This document shows, piece by piece, positions 8,120-15,579 of a DNA stretch of 64,000 nucleotides. The stretch's first letter is position 1, and each line of letters starts with the position of its first letter. A model generated the notes under the pieces. It did no database searches, was not told the origin of the DNA, and saw nothing but the letters and a program-made list of their open reading frames with translations. Made by a program: the position numbers and the translations under genes. This DNA is from Mucilaginibacter dorajii (GTDB lineage Bacteria; Bacteroidota; Bacteroidia; Sphingobacteriales; Sphingobacteriaceae): positions 39,425 to 103,424 of the forward strand of contig NZ_JANTYS010000022.1 of NCBI RefSeq assembly GCF_024808255.1, written 5' to 3'.

Positions 8120-8830
8120 CTATCCATGAAAAAGTAAAAAGATGGTTGGCCTTTTATGCAATTCGGGCACTTTCTTTTGCCACTCGGCTATGGTTTTGGT
8201 TTGCACAAATTCGGTAGCTGCGGTAAGATCTGTAGCTATGCACAATTTTGTTTTTGGTGACGCCGTTTTCAGGATCTCCTCCAACAACGGATTATTACGG
8301 AAGGGCGTTTCAATGAAAATCTGTGTCTGGTCGTTTTTGGTAGCCAAAGTTTCCAATTCTTTGATCTTTTTTGAACGGAGTAATTTATCAATAGGCAGGT
8401 AACCATTAAACGTAAAACTTTGCCCGTTAAAGCCCGAGGCCATCAGCGCCAGCAAAATAGAACTTGGCCCAACCAGGGGTACTACCTTAATGCCCATACG
8501 GTGGGCCTTGTCAACAATTTCGGCACCAGGGTCTGCTATACCGGGGCAGCCGGCTTCGCTCATCAGGCCAACATCGTTGCCGGCCTGCAGACCTTTAAAA
8601 AAGTCGGCTTTGCCCATATCACGGTTATGTTTGCTGTAATCATGAATAAGCAACTCACTTTGCGGGGTTTTTAAACCAGCTTCTTTTAAAAACTTGCGGG
8701 CGGTTTTCTCATTCTCCACAATGTATTCTTTAATACTGTTAATGGTATCAACCAAATACGGGGTGAATGATTTTGCTGCCGCTTCATCGGCAAGGGGTAC
8801 GGGTATTAAATAAAGGGTTCCATAGGGCAT
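8120..8830 (-). CDS. RsmI-like SAM-dependent methyltransferase
   Basis: A 236-residue tetrapyrrole-methylase-fold (class III) methyltransferase. The N-terminus GTLYLIPVPLAD and the block GLMSEAGCPGIADPGAEIV...VVPLVGPSSILLALMASG are characteristic of RsmI, which 2'-O-methylates C1402 of 16S rRNA. Many Bacteroidetes carry both RsmI and a shorter RsmI-like paralogue; this N-terminus and length fit the paralogue, so I do not assign the symbol. It is the first gene of a minus-strand run with the monooxygenase. Confidence 0.85.
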   Translation of the reverse strand: MPYGTLYLIPVPLADEAAAKSFTPYLVDTINSIKEYIVENEKTARKFLKEAGLKTPQSELLIHDYSKHNRDMGKADFFKGLQAGNDVGLMSEAGCPGIADPGAEIVDKAHRMGIKVVPLVGPSSILLALMASGFNGQSFTFNGYLPIDKLLRSKKIKELETLATKNDQTQIFIETPFRNNPLLEEILKTASPKTKLCIATDLTAATEFVQTKTIAEWQKKVPELHKRPTIFLLFHG

Positions 8831-8886
8831 ATTGCAAAGTTGGTGTTTTTTGTTTAATTTAAGCTATTGAAAGGAGCCTGAAAAAT

Positions 8887-9603
8887 ATGAAACCACTGGG
8901 CGTTAACTGGTTTATTGAGGGATTTATTGATTTTGAGCACAAAAAATACCTGCTGCTAAGCTATCTGCAGGAAATTAACCGCCACTTTGATAAAAGCCGG
9001 TTATACCCCAACCTGGCCGATCTTATTTTTCACTATAACAACCTGGTAGATTTTAAGAAGAATAAATCGCTCATGCAGCAAGCCTTTCCGCAGCGCTTAA
9101 CCCAGGCCGATATCGACGCTGTAAAGCTCACCTATCAAAAGATCATCCAGGACGATCAAAGCATGCAGGAAATAGAACAGATCATTGCCTTTGCTATTGC
9201 CCAAATGAGCCCCGCTATTGAGTTGGGTAAAGAGATTTACGACTTTGTGGAAAGCAGGCTAAACATTAACCCTATTGGTATTATGCCACTGATGCCGTAC
9301 CACGGTTATTTTTCGCTCCGCAACGGTAAAGAGCGCACCGGCTTTATTTACGAATACCAGATTACCATATTTGAAGGGAAAGATGATAAATACCGCGGCA
9401 TCAATATTAATTTTATTGATAACTATGAGTATAGCATTGTAAACACCCCAGAAGCCCTGAAACTAAACTTAATTAACCGCAATAAGTTTATCCCCAACCC
9501 GGCGGTTTATTATGTACACAGCGATATCACCTTTCCGCTTGAACAAACTTTACTGCCGGTAGCTAAAAGAAGCTTGGTGAAATATATATCCAATGCGGCG
9601 TAA
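8887..9603 (+). CDS. Conserved hypothetical protein
   Basis: The protein is 238 residues, with no signal peptide and no membrane segment. AAAGGAGCC lies eight bases before the ATG. The N-terminal 90 residues look helical, and the C-terminal half (YHGYFSLRNGKERTGFIYEYQITIFEGKDDKYRGININF) looks like a mixed beta domain. Similar proteins occur in Bacteroidetes, but I recognise no named domain. It is transcribed divergently from the RsmI-like gene across 56 bases. Confidence 0.8.
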   Translation: MKPLGVNWFIEGFIDFEHKKYLLLSYLQEINRHFDKSRLYPNLADLIFHYNNLVDFKKNKSLMQQAFPQRLTQADIDAVKLTYQKIIQDDQSMQEIEQIIAFAIAQMSPAIELGKEIYDFVESRLNINPIGIMPLMPYHGYFSLRNGKERTGFIYEYQITIFEGKDDKYRGININFIDNYEYSIVNTPEALKLNLINRNKFIPNPAVYYVHSDITFPLEQTLLPVAKRSLVKYISNAA

Positions 9604-9606
9604 TGT

Positions 9607-9711
9607 CTGAACCGGGATTCATTGGATTAAAGGATTAACAGGATTTGCGTGAAACAATCCGGATTAATCAAAATCCCAAAAATCTAATTAATCTGTTTAA
9701 TCCGGGTTCAG
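9607..9711. repeat. Palindromic repeat A, copy 1
   Basis: CTGAACCGGGATT (9607-9619) is mirrored by AATCCGGGTTCAG (9699-9711, one mismatch), with internal ATTGGATTAA and related repeats. A second copy in the same orientation lies at 10994-11088. The two copies bracket the Lrp gene and the tRNA-like genes. Confidence 0.75.
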
Positions 9712-9788
9712 AAAAAATCCCGATCCAAAAAAGGCCGTTACTTTCATAACAGCCCTTCTTAAAAAATCATTAAAATCTAAAGAACGGG

Positions 9789-10265
9789 TTATTCTAAGGT
9801 AATCTGCCTTCTGATGCTTTCCTCAAGCGATATGAAGGTTTCGGTACGTTGAATGCCTTTTACACCCTGTATCTGTTCGTTTAAAACTTCGCGCAGGTGG
9901 GTGGTATCGTGGCACACAATTTTGGCAAATATGCTCCATTCGCCTGTGGTATAGTGCAATTCGACTATCTCTTTTATAGTTTTCAGCTGCTTTACAGCCT
10001 CATTATATTGTGATCCTTTTTCAAGATATATCCCCAAAAAGGCGGTAATATCGTACCCTAATTTTTGCGGATCAACCTCTAAACTGGCGCCTTTAATTAC
10101 CCCCATCTCCTCTAACTTTTTCATCCTCACGTGGATAGTTCCGCCAGAAACGATTAACTCTTTAGCTATCTCGGTGTATGGCGTGGTAGCATTTTTCATT
10201 AATATTGATAAAATCTGGATATCAAGATTATCAATTTCTAAATTTTGAGCTTTTCTGTGGGACAT
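9789..10265 (-). CDS. Lrp/AsnC family transcriptional regulator
   Basis: A 158-residue regulator with an N-terminal winged helix-turn-helix (residues 12-70, LDIQILSILMKNATTPYTEIAKEL, then GTIHVRMKKLEEMGVIKG). Its C-terminal RAM ligand-binding domain covers 75-155 (ITAFLGIYLEKGS, VVELHYTTGEWSIFAKIVC). The family senses amino acids and often regulates nearby genes. It is divergent from the tRNA-like transcription unit across an AT-rich spacer (10266-10370), which may hold its own operator. There is no adjacent amino-acid metabolism gene. Confidence 0.95.
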   Translation of the reverse strand: MSHRKAQNLEIDNLDIQILSILMKNATTPYTEIAKELIVSGGTIHVRMKKLEEMGVIKGASLEVDPQKLGYDITAFLGIYLEKGSQYNEAVKQLKTIKEIVELHYTTGEWSIFAKIVCHDTTHLREVLNEQIQGVKGIQRTETFISLEESIRRQITLE

Positions 10266-10339
10266 AAATTTGAATATCTATATTGAAATACAAGTTTAAT
10301 TAAAATTTGAATAAAAATAAAATATTTTTGTTGAAATAT

Positions 10340-10371
10340 TTGCAAGGAATTGACAGGTCTCTTAAATTTGT
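10340..10371 (+). promoter_or_regulatory. Promoter of the tRNA-like transcription unit
   Basis: TTTG at 10340-10343, a 20-base spacer and TAAATTTG at 10364-10371 make a full Bacteroidetes sigma-A promoter (TTTG/TAnnTTTG). Transcription should start near 10377, about 40 bases before the first tRNA-like fold. Confidence 0.8.
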
Positions 10372-10416
10372 ATCAAGCAAATGACAATTGCCGACCGTTC
10401 TTTAAAAGAAAAACAA

Positions 10417-10528
10417 TGTTGGGTGGTGAAATTTTTGGCAGACACACCTCCTTGTCCCGGTGGCGGAGATCATAGAAAACCCGAAGCGGGCTAACTACTC
10501 TGTGGAGGTTCGAATCCTTCCCCAACAG
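10417..10528 (+). tRNA. Unusual tRNA-like gene 1 (anticodon GTC, 40-base variable arm)
   Basis: The acceptor stem is TGTTGGG/CCCAACA (7 bp, U1-A72) with discriminator G73 (10528), and CCA is not encoded. The D arm GTGAAATTTTTGGCAGACAC is leucine-type (3-bp stem, G18G19, A21). The anticodon stem CCTCC/GGTGG has a central U-U mismatch; loop TTGTCCC gives anticodon GTC (10454-10456) and an unusual C37. The variable region is 40 bases, with base stem CGGAG/CTCTG and an inner CCCG-AAG-CGGG hairpin. The T arm GGAGG-TTCGAAT-CCTTC has normal invariants. It has E. coli AspRS-type determinants (G2-C71, G10, GUC, C38, G73) on a class II body. The amino acid and role are unknown; it could be a non-translational or specialised tRNA. 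Confidence 0.8.
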
Positions 10529-10557
10529 CAAATCCATGAAAGACGGGATTTTTAAAA

Positions 10558-10673
10558 TGTAGGATGGTGAAATTTTTGGCAGACACACCTCCTTGTCGCG
10601 GTGGCGGAGAAATTGGGAAACTTTTAGCAATAAAAATAACCACTCCGTGGAGGTTCGACTCCTTCTCCTACAG
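10558..10673 (+). tRNA. Unusual tRNA-like gene 2 (anticodon GTC, 44-base variable arm)
   Basis: The second tandem copy starts 29 bases after the first. Acceptor stem TGTAGGA/TCCTACA (7 bp), discriminator G73. The D arm and the anticodon stem with its U-U mismatch are identical to copy 1; loop TTGTCGC has anticodon GTC (10595-10597) and G37. The variable arm is 44 bases: stem CGGAG (10605-10609) pairs perfectly with CTCCG (10643-10647), closing a 33-base AT-rich loop that does not resemble the loop of copy 1. The T arm is GGAGG-TTCGACT-CCTTC. The acceptor stem differs from copy 1 at several positions but still pairs fully, which argues for selection on the fold. Confidence 0.8.
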
Positions 10674-10711
10674 CTCTTCTCATAATTTAGGTTTATAATT
10701 GGTTAGTAAAG

Positions 10712-10737
10712 GCCCCTGCCCATCAGGGGCTTTGCTG
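10712..10737 (+). terminator. Terminator of the tRNA-like unit
   Basis: GCCCCTG (10712-10718), loop CCCAT and CAGGGGC (10724-10730), followed by TTTGCTGTTTTT. It closes a transcription unit holding only the two tRNA-like genes. From here to 10993 I see no gene, only degenerate repeat fragments. Confidence 0.8.
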
Positions 10738-10993
10738 TTTTTAAGACTTTTTTTGGGGGACTTTTGAGATTTTGGGACTGTGAGACTTTGGGACGAAAGA
10801 CGGTCAGACAAGGGACAAAAGATTAAATTCCCTCATATCACTAAAATTTCAAGACTACTACAACACAACTCTTAGTAACTCATAACTGCTATTATATACC
10901 ATAACGGGCGTTGCCTTCGGCCGGGCGTTCCGCTCATACTACACTGGTTATTAACCACATGGCCGGTATACGCTACAATATAACGCGTTTCAT

Positions 10994-11088
10994 CAGAACC
11001 GGGATTCATTGGATTAATGGATTACAGGACTTTTTCTGAATGCGATCAAAATCCAGAAATCTGATAAATCTGCTTAATCCCGGTTCAG
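10994..11088. repeat. Palindromic repeat A, copy 2
   Basis: CAGAACCGGGATT (10994-11006) pairs with AATCCCGGTTCAG (11076-11088), and the interior ATTGGATTAA...GGATTACAGGA matches copy 1 at 9607-9711 in the same orientation. The pair encloses 1.28 kb with the Lrp gene and the tRNA-like unit. Confidence 0.75.
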
Positions 11089-11167
11089 AAAAAATCCCAT
11101 AGTCCCAAAGTCTAACAGTCCAATCGTCCACCAAAAGAAATATTGTGTCACAATAACACAATAGGTA

Positions 11168-11197
11168 TTGACACATCAATTTTTAATTATAAATTTG
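11168..11197 (+). promoter_or_regulatory. Promoter of the ThuA fusion gene
   Basis: TTG (11168-11170), 19 bases, then TAAATTTG (11190-11197) match the Bacteroidetes sigma-A consensus. The leader before the ATG at 11286 would be about 80 bases. A short palindrome, TTGTGTCACAATAACACAA, lies just upstream (about 11144-11162) and may be an operator. Confidence 0.7.
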
Positions 11198-11285
11198 GTG
11201 AGTGTACCAATTGTAATAAATTGATACAAAGCCCCTAAACACCGTCCTCAAAACACCAATTAACCAACACACATAATAAGTCGAT

Positions 11286-14200
11286 ATGAAAAAAATCGCC
11301 CTGTTAGTTCTTATAGCGCTTAGCTGTACTTACTTTTCATGCAACAAAACCAGGCCCAATAAGCCGCGCGTACTTATTTTTTCAAAAACCATGGGCTTCC
11401 ACCATGCATCCATTGATGCCGGGATAGCAGCCATTCAAAAACTGGGAAAGGAGAATGGGTTTGATGTGGATACCACCAAAAACTCGGCGATGTTTAATGA
11501 TACCACGCTAAAAAAATACTCAACCGTTATATTTTTAAGCACCACCGGCGATGTGCTTGATTACCGCCAGGAAGCAGCCTTTGAGCGCTACATACAGGCA
11601 GGTGGTGGCTATGTGGGCATCCACGCCGCAGCCGATACCGAATATGACTGGGGCTGGTACGGCCGCCTCATGGGCGATTGGTTTTATGACCACCCCGGCA
11701 TTCACGATAAAAACCCCAACGTACAACCGGGCACCTACAATGTTGTTGATGCCGATAATGACGCTACCAGGCACCTACCCAAAGTATGGAAACGTACCGA
11801 TGAGTTTTACAGCTTCAAAAAAGCCCTGGCACCCGACGTTCGTGTATTGATAACCCTCGATGAAAGCACCTACAAAGGCGGCAAGCGCATGGGCTTACAC
11901 CCTGCTACCTGGTACCATGACTATGATGGAGGCCGTGCGTTTTACACCGCTATGGGCCATACGGACGAAAGTTATAAAGACGACAACTATCTTAAAATGC
12001 TGACCGCCGGCATCAAATATGCCATTGGCGAAAACAAGGAGCTGGATTATTCCAAAGCTAAAACACAAACCCCGCCAGATGAAGACCGGTTTACCAAAAC
12101 CCAGTTATCAACCGGTGAGTTTTTTGAGCCTACTGAAATGACCATTCTGCCCAATTTTGATATCCTGGTGATTCAACGCCGGGGCGAAATTATGCGTTAT
12201 GACCATGCTACTAAAAAAGTAAAGCAGGTAGGTGCTTTTGATGTATACTGGAAAACACTGCACACCCCAGGCACCAATGCCGAAGAAGGTATGCTTGGCC
12301 TTGCCAAAGACCCCGATTTTGCCAACAATAACTGGATCTATATTTACTACAGCCCTGCCGATAGTTCGGTTAACCGCTTGTCGCGCTTTACGTTTAAGAA
12401 TGATACGGTTGATAAGAAGACCGAAAAAGTGATCCTGGAAGTAAAGGCCCAGCGCGAAATTTGCTGCCATACCGGTGGCTCCATCGCCTTTGGACCAGGG
12501 CCTGATAAAATGCTGTTCTTCTCGGCAGGTGATAACTCCACTCCTTTTGATGAAAAAGCACAAAAATATGTAACCAGTGGTTATGCCCCGCTGGATGATC
12601 GTCCGGGTCATTTGCAGTTTGATGCCCGTCGTTCGGCCGGCAATACCAATGACCTGCGCGGCAAGATCATGCGTATCAAAATTAAGGATGATGGCACTTA
12701 CGAGATCCCCGAAGGAAACCTTTTCCCTAAAGGCACGCCAAAAACCCGCCCCGAAATTTATGTAATGGGTGATAGAAACCCATACCGAATCTCGGTAGAT
12801 CAGAAAAACGGCAATTTATACTGGGGCGAAGTTGGCCCGGATGCCCATAACGACAGCCTGGATACCCGCGGCCCAATGGGTTACGATGAAGTGAACCAGG
12901 CACGCCACGCAGGCAATTTTGGCTGGCCATATTTTGTGGGTGATAACAAGCCTTACCACATTTATGATTACGCCACAGGCAAATCGGGCCCGGCGTTTGA
13001 TCCTAAACACCCGGTAAATAATTCGCGCAACAATACAGGTTTAACCGATTTGCCACCGGCGCAACCAGCCTTTATATGGTACCCCTACGGTCCATCGGCC
13101 GATTTTCCGCAGGTGGGTACAGGTGGTCGTAACGCTATGGCCGGCCCGGTTTATTATACCGATATGTTCCCTGCCGAAACACGCTATCCGGATTATTACA
13201 ATGGCAAGTTTTTAGCCTACGAGTGGATGCGCGGCTGGATCAAGGCAGTGAGCCTTACACCAGAAGGCGACTTTGATAAAATGGAGCCGTTTTTCCCGGG
13301 CCTTAAATCAAACTCCATGATTGATATGGAGGTTGGTCCCGACGGAAGGCTGTACGGACTGGAATATGGCAGCGGATGGTTTAGCCATAACCCCGATGCA
13401 GGCTTATTCCGCATTGATTACATTGCAGGTAACAGACCACCAATCATCAGCAGCGTAAAGGCTGATAAAAGCTCGGGCTTATTGCCATTTACGGTTAAAC
13501 TAACCGCCCAGGCCAAAGATCCCGAAGGAGATAAAATAACCTACAGCTGGAAAATGGGCGATGGTACCACCAAAGAAACCGATGTGCCGCAACTAAGCTA
13601 CACCTACACCAAACCTGGCGACTATAAAATAAGCGTTGAGGCAAAAGACGGCGAGGGTGCAGTGAGTAAAGCTGTCCCTGTTGAAATATATGCAGGTAAC
13701 GAGCAGCCGGTTGTATCTGTTAAACTAACAGGCGGCAATAAATCATTCTACCTGGCCGGCGTGCCGCTTAGCTACGCCGTTACCGTGACGGATGGCGCGG
13801 CAACCAGTAAGGTTGATACTAAACGGATAATAGTTACGGCAGATTATATAGATGGCTATAAAAAACCGGTTGAAGCGTCACAATTAGAGCAAACAGCGCC
13901 AGAAAACGACGGCAAAACACTCATGCTGAGCATGGATTGCAAAAGCTGCCATAAAGAGGTGGGCAAATCTATTGGTCCTGCTTTTATAGATGTAAGCAAC
14001 AAGTACCAAAAAGACCCCGATGCTATGAACAAGCTTAGCCAAAAAGTAATTAAAGGCGGCGCGGGCGTTTGGGGCGAAACGGCGATGTCGGCCCACCCAA
14101 GCATTAAAAAGGGCGACCTGGAGCAGATCATTACCTGGGTAATGTCATTAGGGAATACGGCTAATCAGAAAAAGTCATTGCCACCATCGGGCACTATCAT

Positions 14201-14711
14201 GCCAGATCCGGGCAAAACGCCAACTGCCACGCTGGTTTTAACAGCTAAATACACCGATGATGGTACCGATGTTATTAAAGCTTTAACCGGCACCGGCATT
14301 GCATCTTTAAACAGCAGCAATTACGCCTTTAAGGGTACCGAAAAAACCAACGGATTTACCGGGTTTAAATACAACGGTATTAACCTGATGATCCTTCCAC
14401 CAAGTGAAGGATGGTTTGAGGTAGATGATACGGACCTTACCGGCGTAAAATCAATAAACCTGAGCACATTTTGGCAAACAGCGCCAAGCTTTGGTTTCAA
14501 TTTTGAACTGAGGGTTGATGCTCCGGATGGCAAAGTTGTTGGCAAAGGCAGCATGCCAACACCGGCAAAAGACCAAAAGGGAGGCATGGTACATGTGGTG
14601 GCCACCCCTGTAACCGATGGCAAACTGCACAAGCTGTACTTTGTTTACAAGCCGGCAAAACCAGGCTCATTAACGGCCGGTGTTACGGGAATATCATTTG
14701 GAGCGAAGTAG
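11286..14711 (+). CDS. Multidomain lipoprotein: ThuA, PQQ-type sugar dehydrogenase, PKD, cytochrome c
   Basis: This is a 1141-residue lipoprotein with lipobox FSC and lipidated Cys19. In order: a ThuA-like glutamine-amidotransferase-fold domain (about 27-245, VLIFSKTMGFHHASI); a glucose/sorbosone dehydrogenase-like six-bladed propeller (about 270-715, CCHTGGSIAFGPG, GDRNPYRISVD, GWPYFVGDNKPY); a PKD domain (about 720-805); a class I cytochrome c with haem site CKSCH (885-889) and a likely axial Met in ETAMSAH; and a C-terminal carbohydrate-binding-like beta domain (about 1005-1141). The build suggests periplasmic or surface oxidation of a sugar with electrons passed to haem. Substrate and cofactor (PQQ or other) are not shown. 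It is monocistronic, with its own promoter and a strong terminator. Confidence 0.92.
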   Translation: MKKIALLVLIALSCTYFSCNKTRPNKPRVLIFSKTMGFHHASIDAGIAAIQKLGKENGFDVDTTKNSAMFNDTTLKKYSTVIFLSTTGDVLDYRQEAAFERYIQAGGGYVGIHAAADTEYDWGWYGRLMGDWFYDHPGIHDKNPNVQPGTYNVVDADNDATRHLPKVWKRTDEFYSFKKALAPDVRVLITLDESTYKGGKRMGLHPATWYHDYDGGRAFYTAMGHTDESYKDDNYLKMLTAGIKYAIGENKELDYSKAKTQTPPDEDRFTKTQLSTGEFFEPTEMTILPNFDILVIQRRGEIMRYDHATKKVKQVGAFDVYWKTLHTPGTNAEEGMLGLAKDPDFANNNWIYIYYSPADSSVNRLSRFTFKNDTVDKKTEKVILEVKAQREICCHTGGSIAFGPGPDKMLFFSAGDNSTPFDEKAQKYVTSGYAPLDDRPGHLQFDARRSAGNTNDLRGKIMRIKIKDDGTYEIPEGNLFPKGTPKTRPEIYVMGDRNPYRISVDQKNGNLYWGEVGPDAHNDSLDTRGPMGYDEVNQARHAGNFGWPYFVGDNKPYHIYDYATGKSGPAFDPKHPVNNSRNNTGLTDLPPAQPAFIWYPYGPSADFPQVGTGGRNAMAGPVYYTDMFPAETRYPDYYNGKFLAYEWMRGWIKAVSLTPEGDFDKMEPFFPGLKSNSMIDMEVGPDGRLYGLEYGSGWFSHNPDAGLFRIDYIAGNRPPIISSVKADKSSGLLPFTVKLTAQAKDPEGDKITYSWKMGDGTTKETDVPQLSYTYTKPGDYKISVEAKDGEGAVSKAVPVEIYAGNEQPVVSVKLTGGNKSFYLAGVPLSYAVTVTDGAATSKVDTKRIIVTADYIDGYKKPVEASQLEQTAPENDGKTLMLSMDCKSCHKEVGKSIGPAFIDVSNKYQKDPDAMNKLSQKVIKGGAGVWGETAMSAHPSIKKGDLEQIITWVMSLGNTANQKKSLPPSGTIMPDPGKTPTATLVLTAKYTDDGTDVIKALTGTGIASLNSSNYAFKGTEKTNGFTGFKYNGINLMILPPSEGWFEVDDTDLTGVKSINLSTFWQTAPSFGFNFELRVDAPDGKVVGKGSMPTPAKDQKGGMVHVVATPVTDGKLHKLYFVYKPAKPGSLTAGVTGISFGAK

Positions 14712-14748
14712 AAGCCTCACCCAACCCTCTCCTTTGGAGAGGGCTTTA

Positions 14749-14792
14749 AACCAAAAGCTCCCGACAGGTAAAATTGCCGGGAGCTTTTGGTT
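14749..14792. terminator. Strong bidirectional terminator
   Basis: AACCAAAAGCTCCCG (14749-14763) pairs perfectly with CGGGAGCTTTTGGTT (14778-14792). It lies between convergent genes. A second small hairpin, CCCTCTCC/GGAGAGGG, lies just upstream (about 14726-14743). Confidence 0.85.
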
Positions 14793-14819
14793 TGTGCGCA
14801 TAATAGAGACTTACCTTCT

Positions 14820-15401
14820 TTAGAAAATCTTAAAGCCTACACTTAAAGCCCAAAGGTTTTGACGCTGACCGTAGTTGGAATTTACTTTTGATAAACCACC
14901 CTCGTAACGCAAATCGGCAGTGATGGAGCCGATATCAACACCCGCGCCGGCCTGGAAACCTAAAGTGCTTTTGTTGTAGTTGCCAAAATCGGCAATAGCA
15001 CCAGATCCGTTAGCAGTTAGACTTTCGCTTTTATCCAACTGATACGTATAAATAGGACCAGCCATAACACGGAAATTTAAATCCTTTGCACCAAATGATT
15101 TACCAACCAATAATGGAACATTCAAATTGGTAAACCTTACTTTTCCGCTGAATGATTGAGAGTTATCGCCGGAATCGAATTTACCGCCTGTACCACTCAG
15201 GTATAATTCAGGTTGTAAGTAAAGGCCTGAACCAATACGGGCGAATAAACCTGCCTGGTAACCGGCGAGAGTTGATTCTTTCACATTATCGGCACTAATT
15301 TTCGAAAAATTGACACCACCTTTAACTCCTAAAGAAAATTGCGCTTTTGCACTGATGCTTACCGCTATCAGTAATACTGCACTTAACAAGTACTTTTTCA
15401 T
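14820..15401 (-). CDS. PorT-like outer-membrane beta-barrel protein
   Basis: A 193-residue protein with signal peptide MKKYLLSAVLLIAVSISAKA. It continues with alternating beta strands (FSLGVKGGVNFSKI, GYQAGLFARIGSGLYLQPELYLS, LNVPLLVGKSF, FRVMAGPIY) and ends in F, as expected for an eight-strand barrel of the PorT/OMP_b-brl_2 type common in Bacteroidetes. The function is unknown. It is convergent with the ThuA fusion gene and probably monocistronic. Confidence 0.88.
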   Translation of the reverse strand: MKKYLLSAVLLIAVSISAKAQFSLGVKGGVNFSKISADNVKESTLAGYQAGLFARIGSGLYLQPELYLSGTGGKFDSGDNSQSFSGKVRFTNLNVPLLVGKSFGAKDLNFRVMAGPIYTYQLDKSESLTANGSGAIADFGNYNKSTLGFQAGAGVDIGSITADLRYEGGLSKVNSNYGQRQNLWALSVGFKIF

Positions 15402-15579
15402 AAATTTTAATTTTAGCGGGGCGAAGCTATACTTTTCTGTACAATTCCATTTGCCCCTTTGTTAAACATAGTTAGTTTATAAACTGGCCGTGTTGAAGCC
15501 GTTTTATTGCCTATCAACTGACGCGCCAATGCCTTAAACGTTGCTTTGTATGTATTTTTTATATTACGGCTAAAATAAA

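Noticed and set aside
10417..10528. Ordinary tRNA-Leu or tRNA-Asp
   Set aside because: Leu is contradicted by G73 and the GTC anticodon; a normal Asp tRNA has a class I short variable loop and a different D arm.
10373..10630. Antisense open frame covering the tRNA-like genes, with a repeated RHRDKEVCLPKISP
   Set aside because: The repeat is simply the shared tRNA D and anticodon arms read on the minus strand; there is no start signal and the RNA folds explain the conservation.
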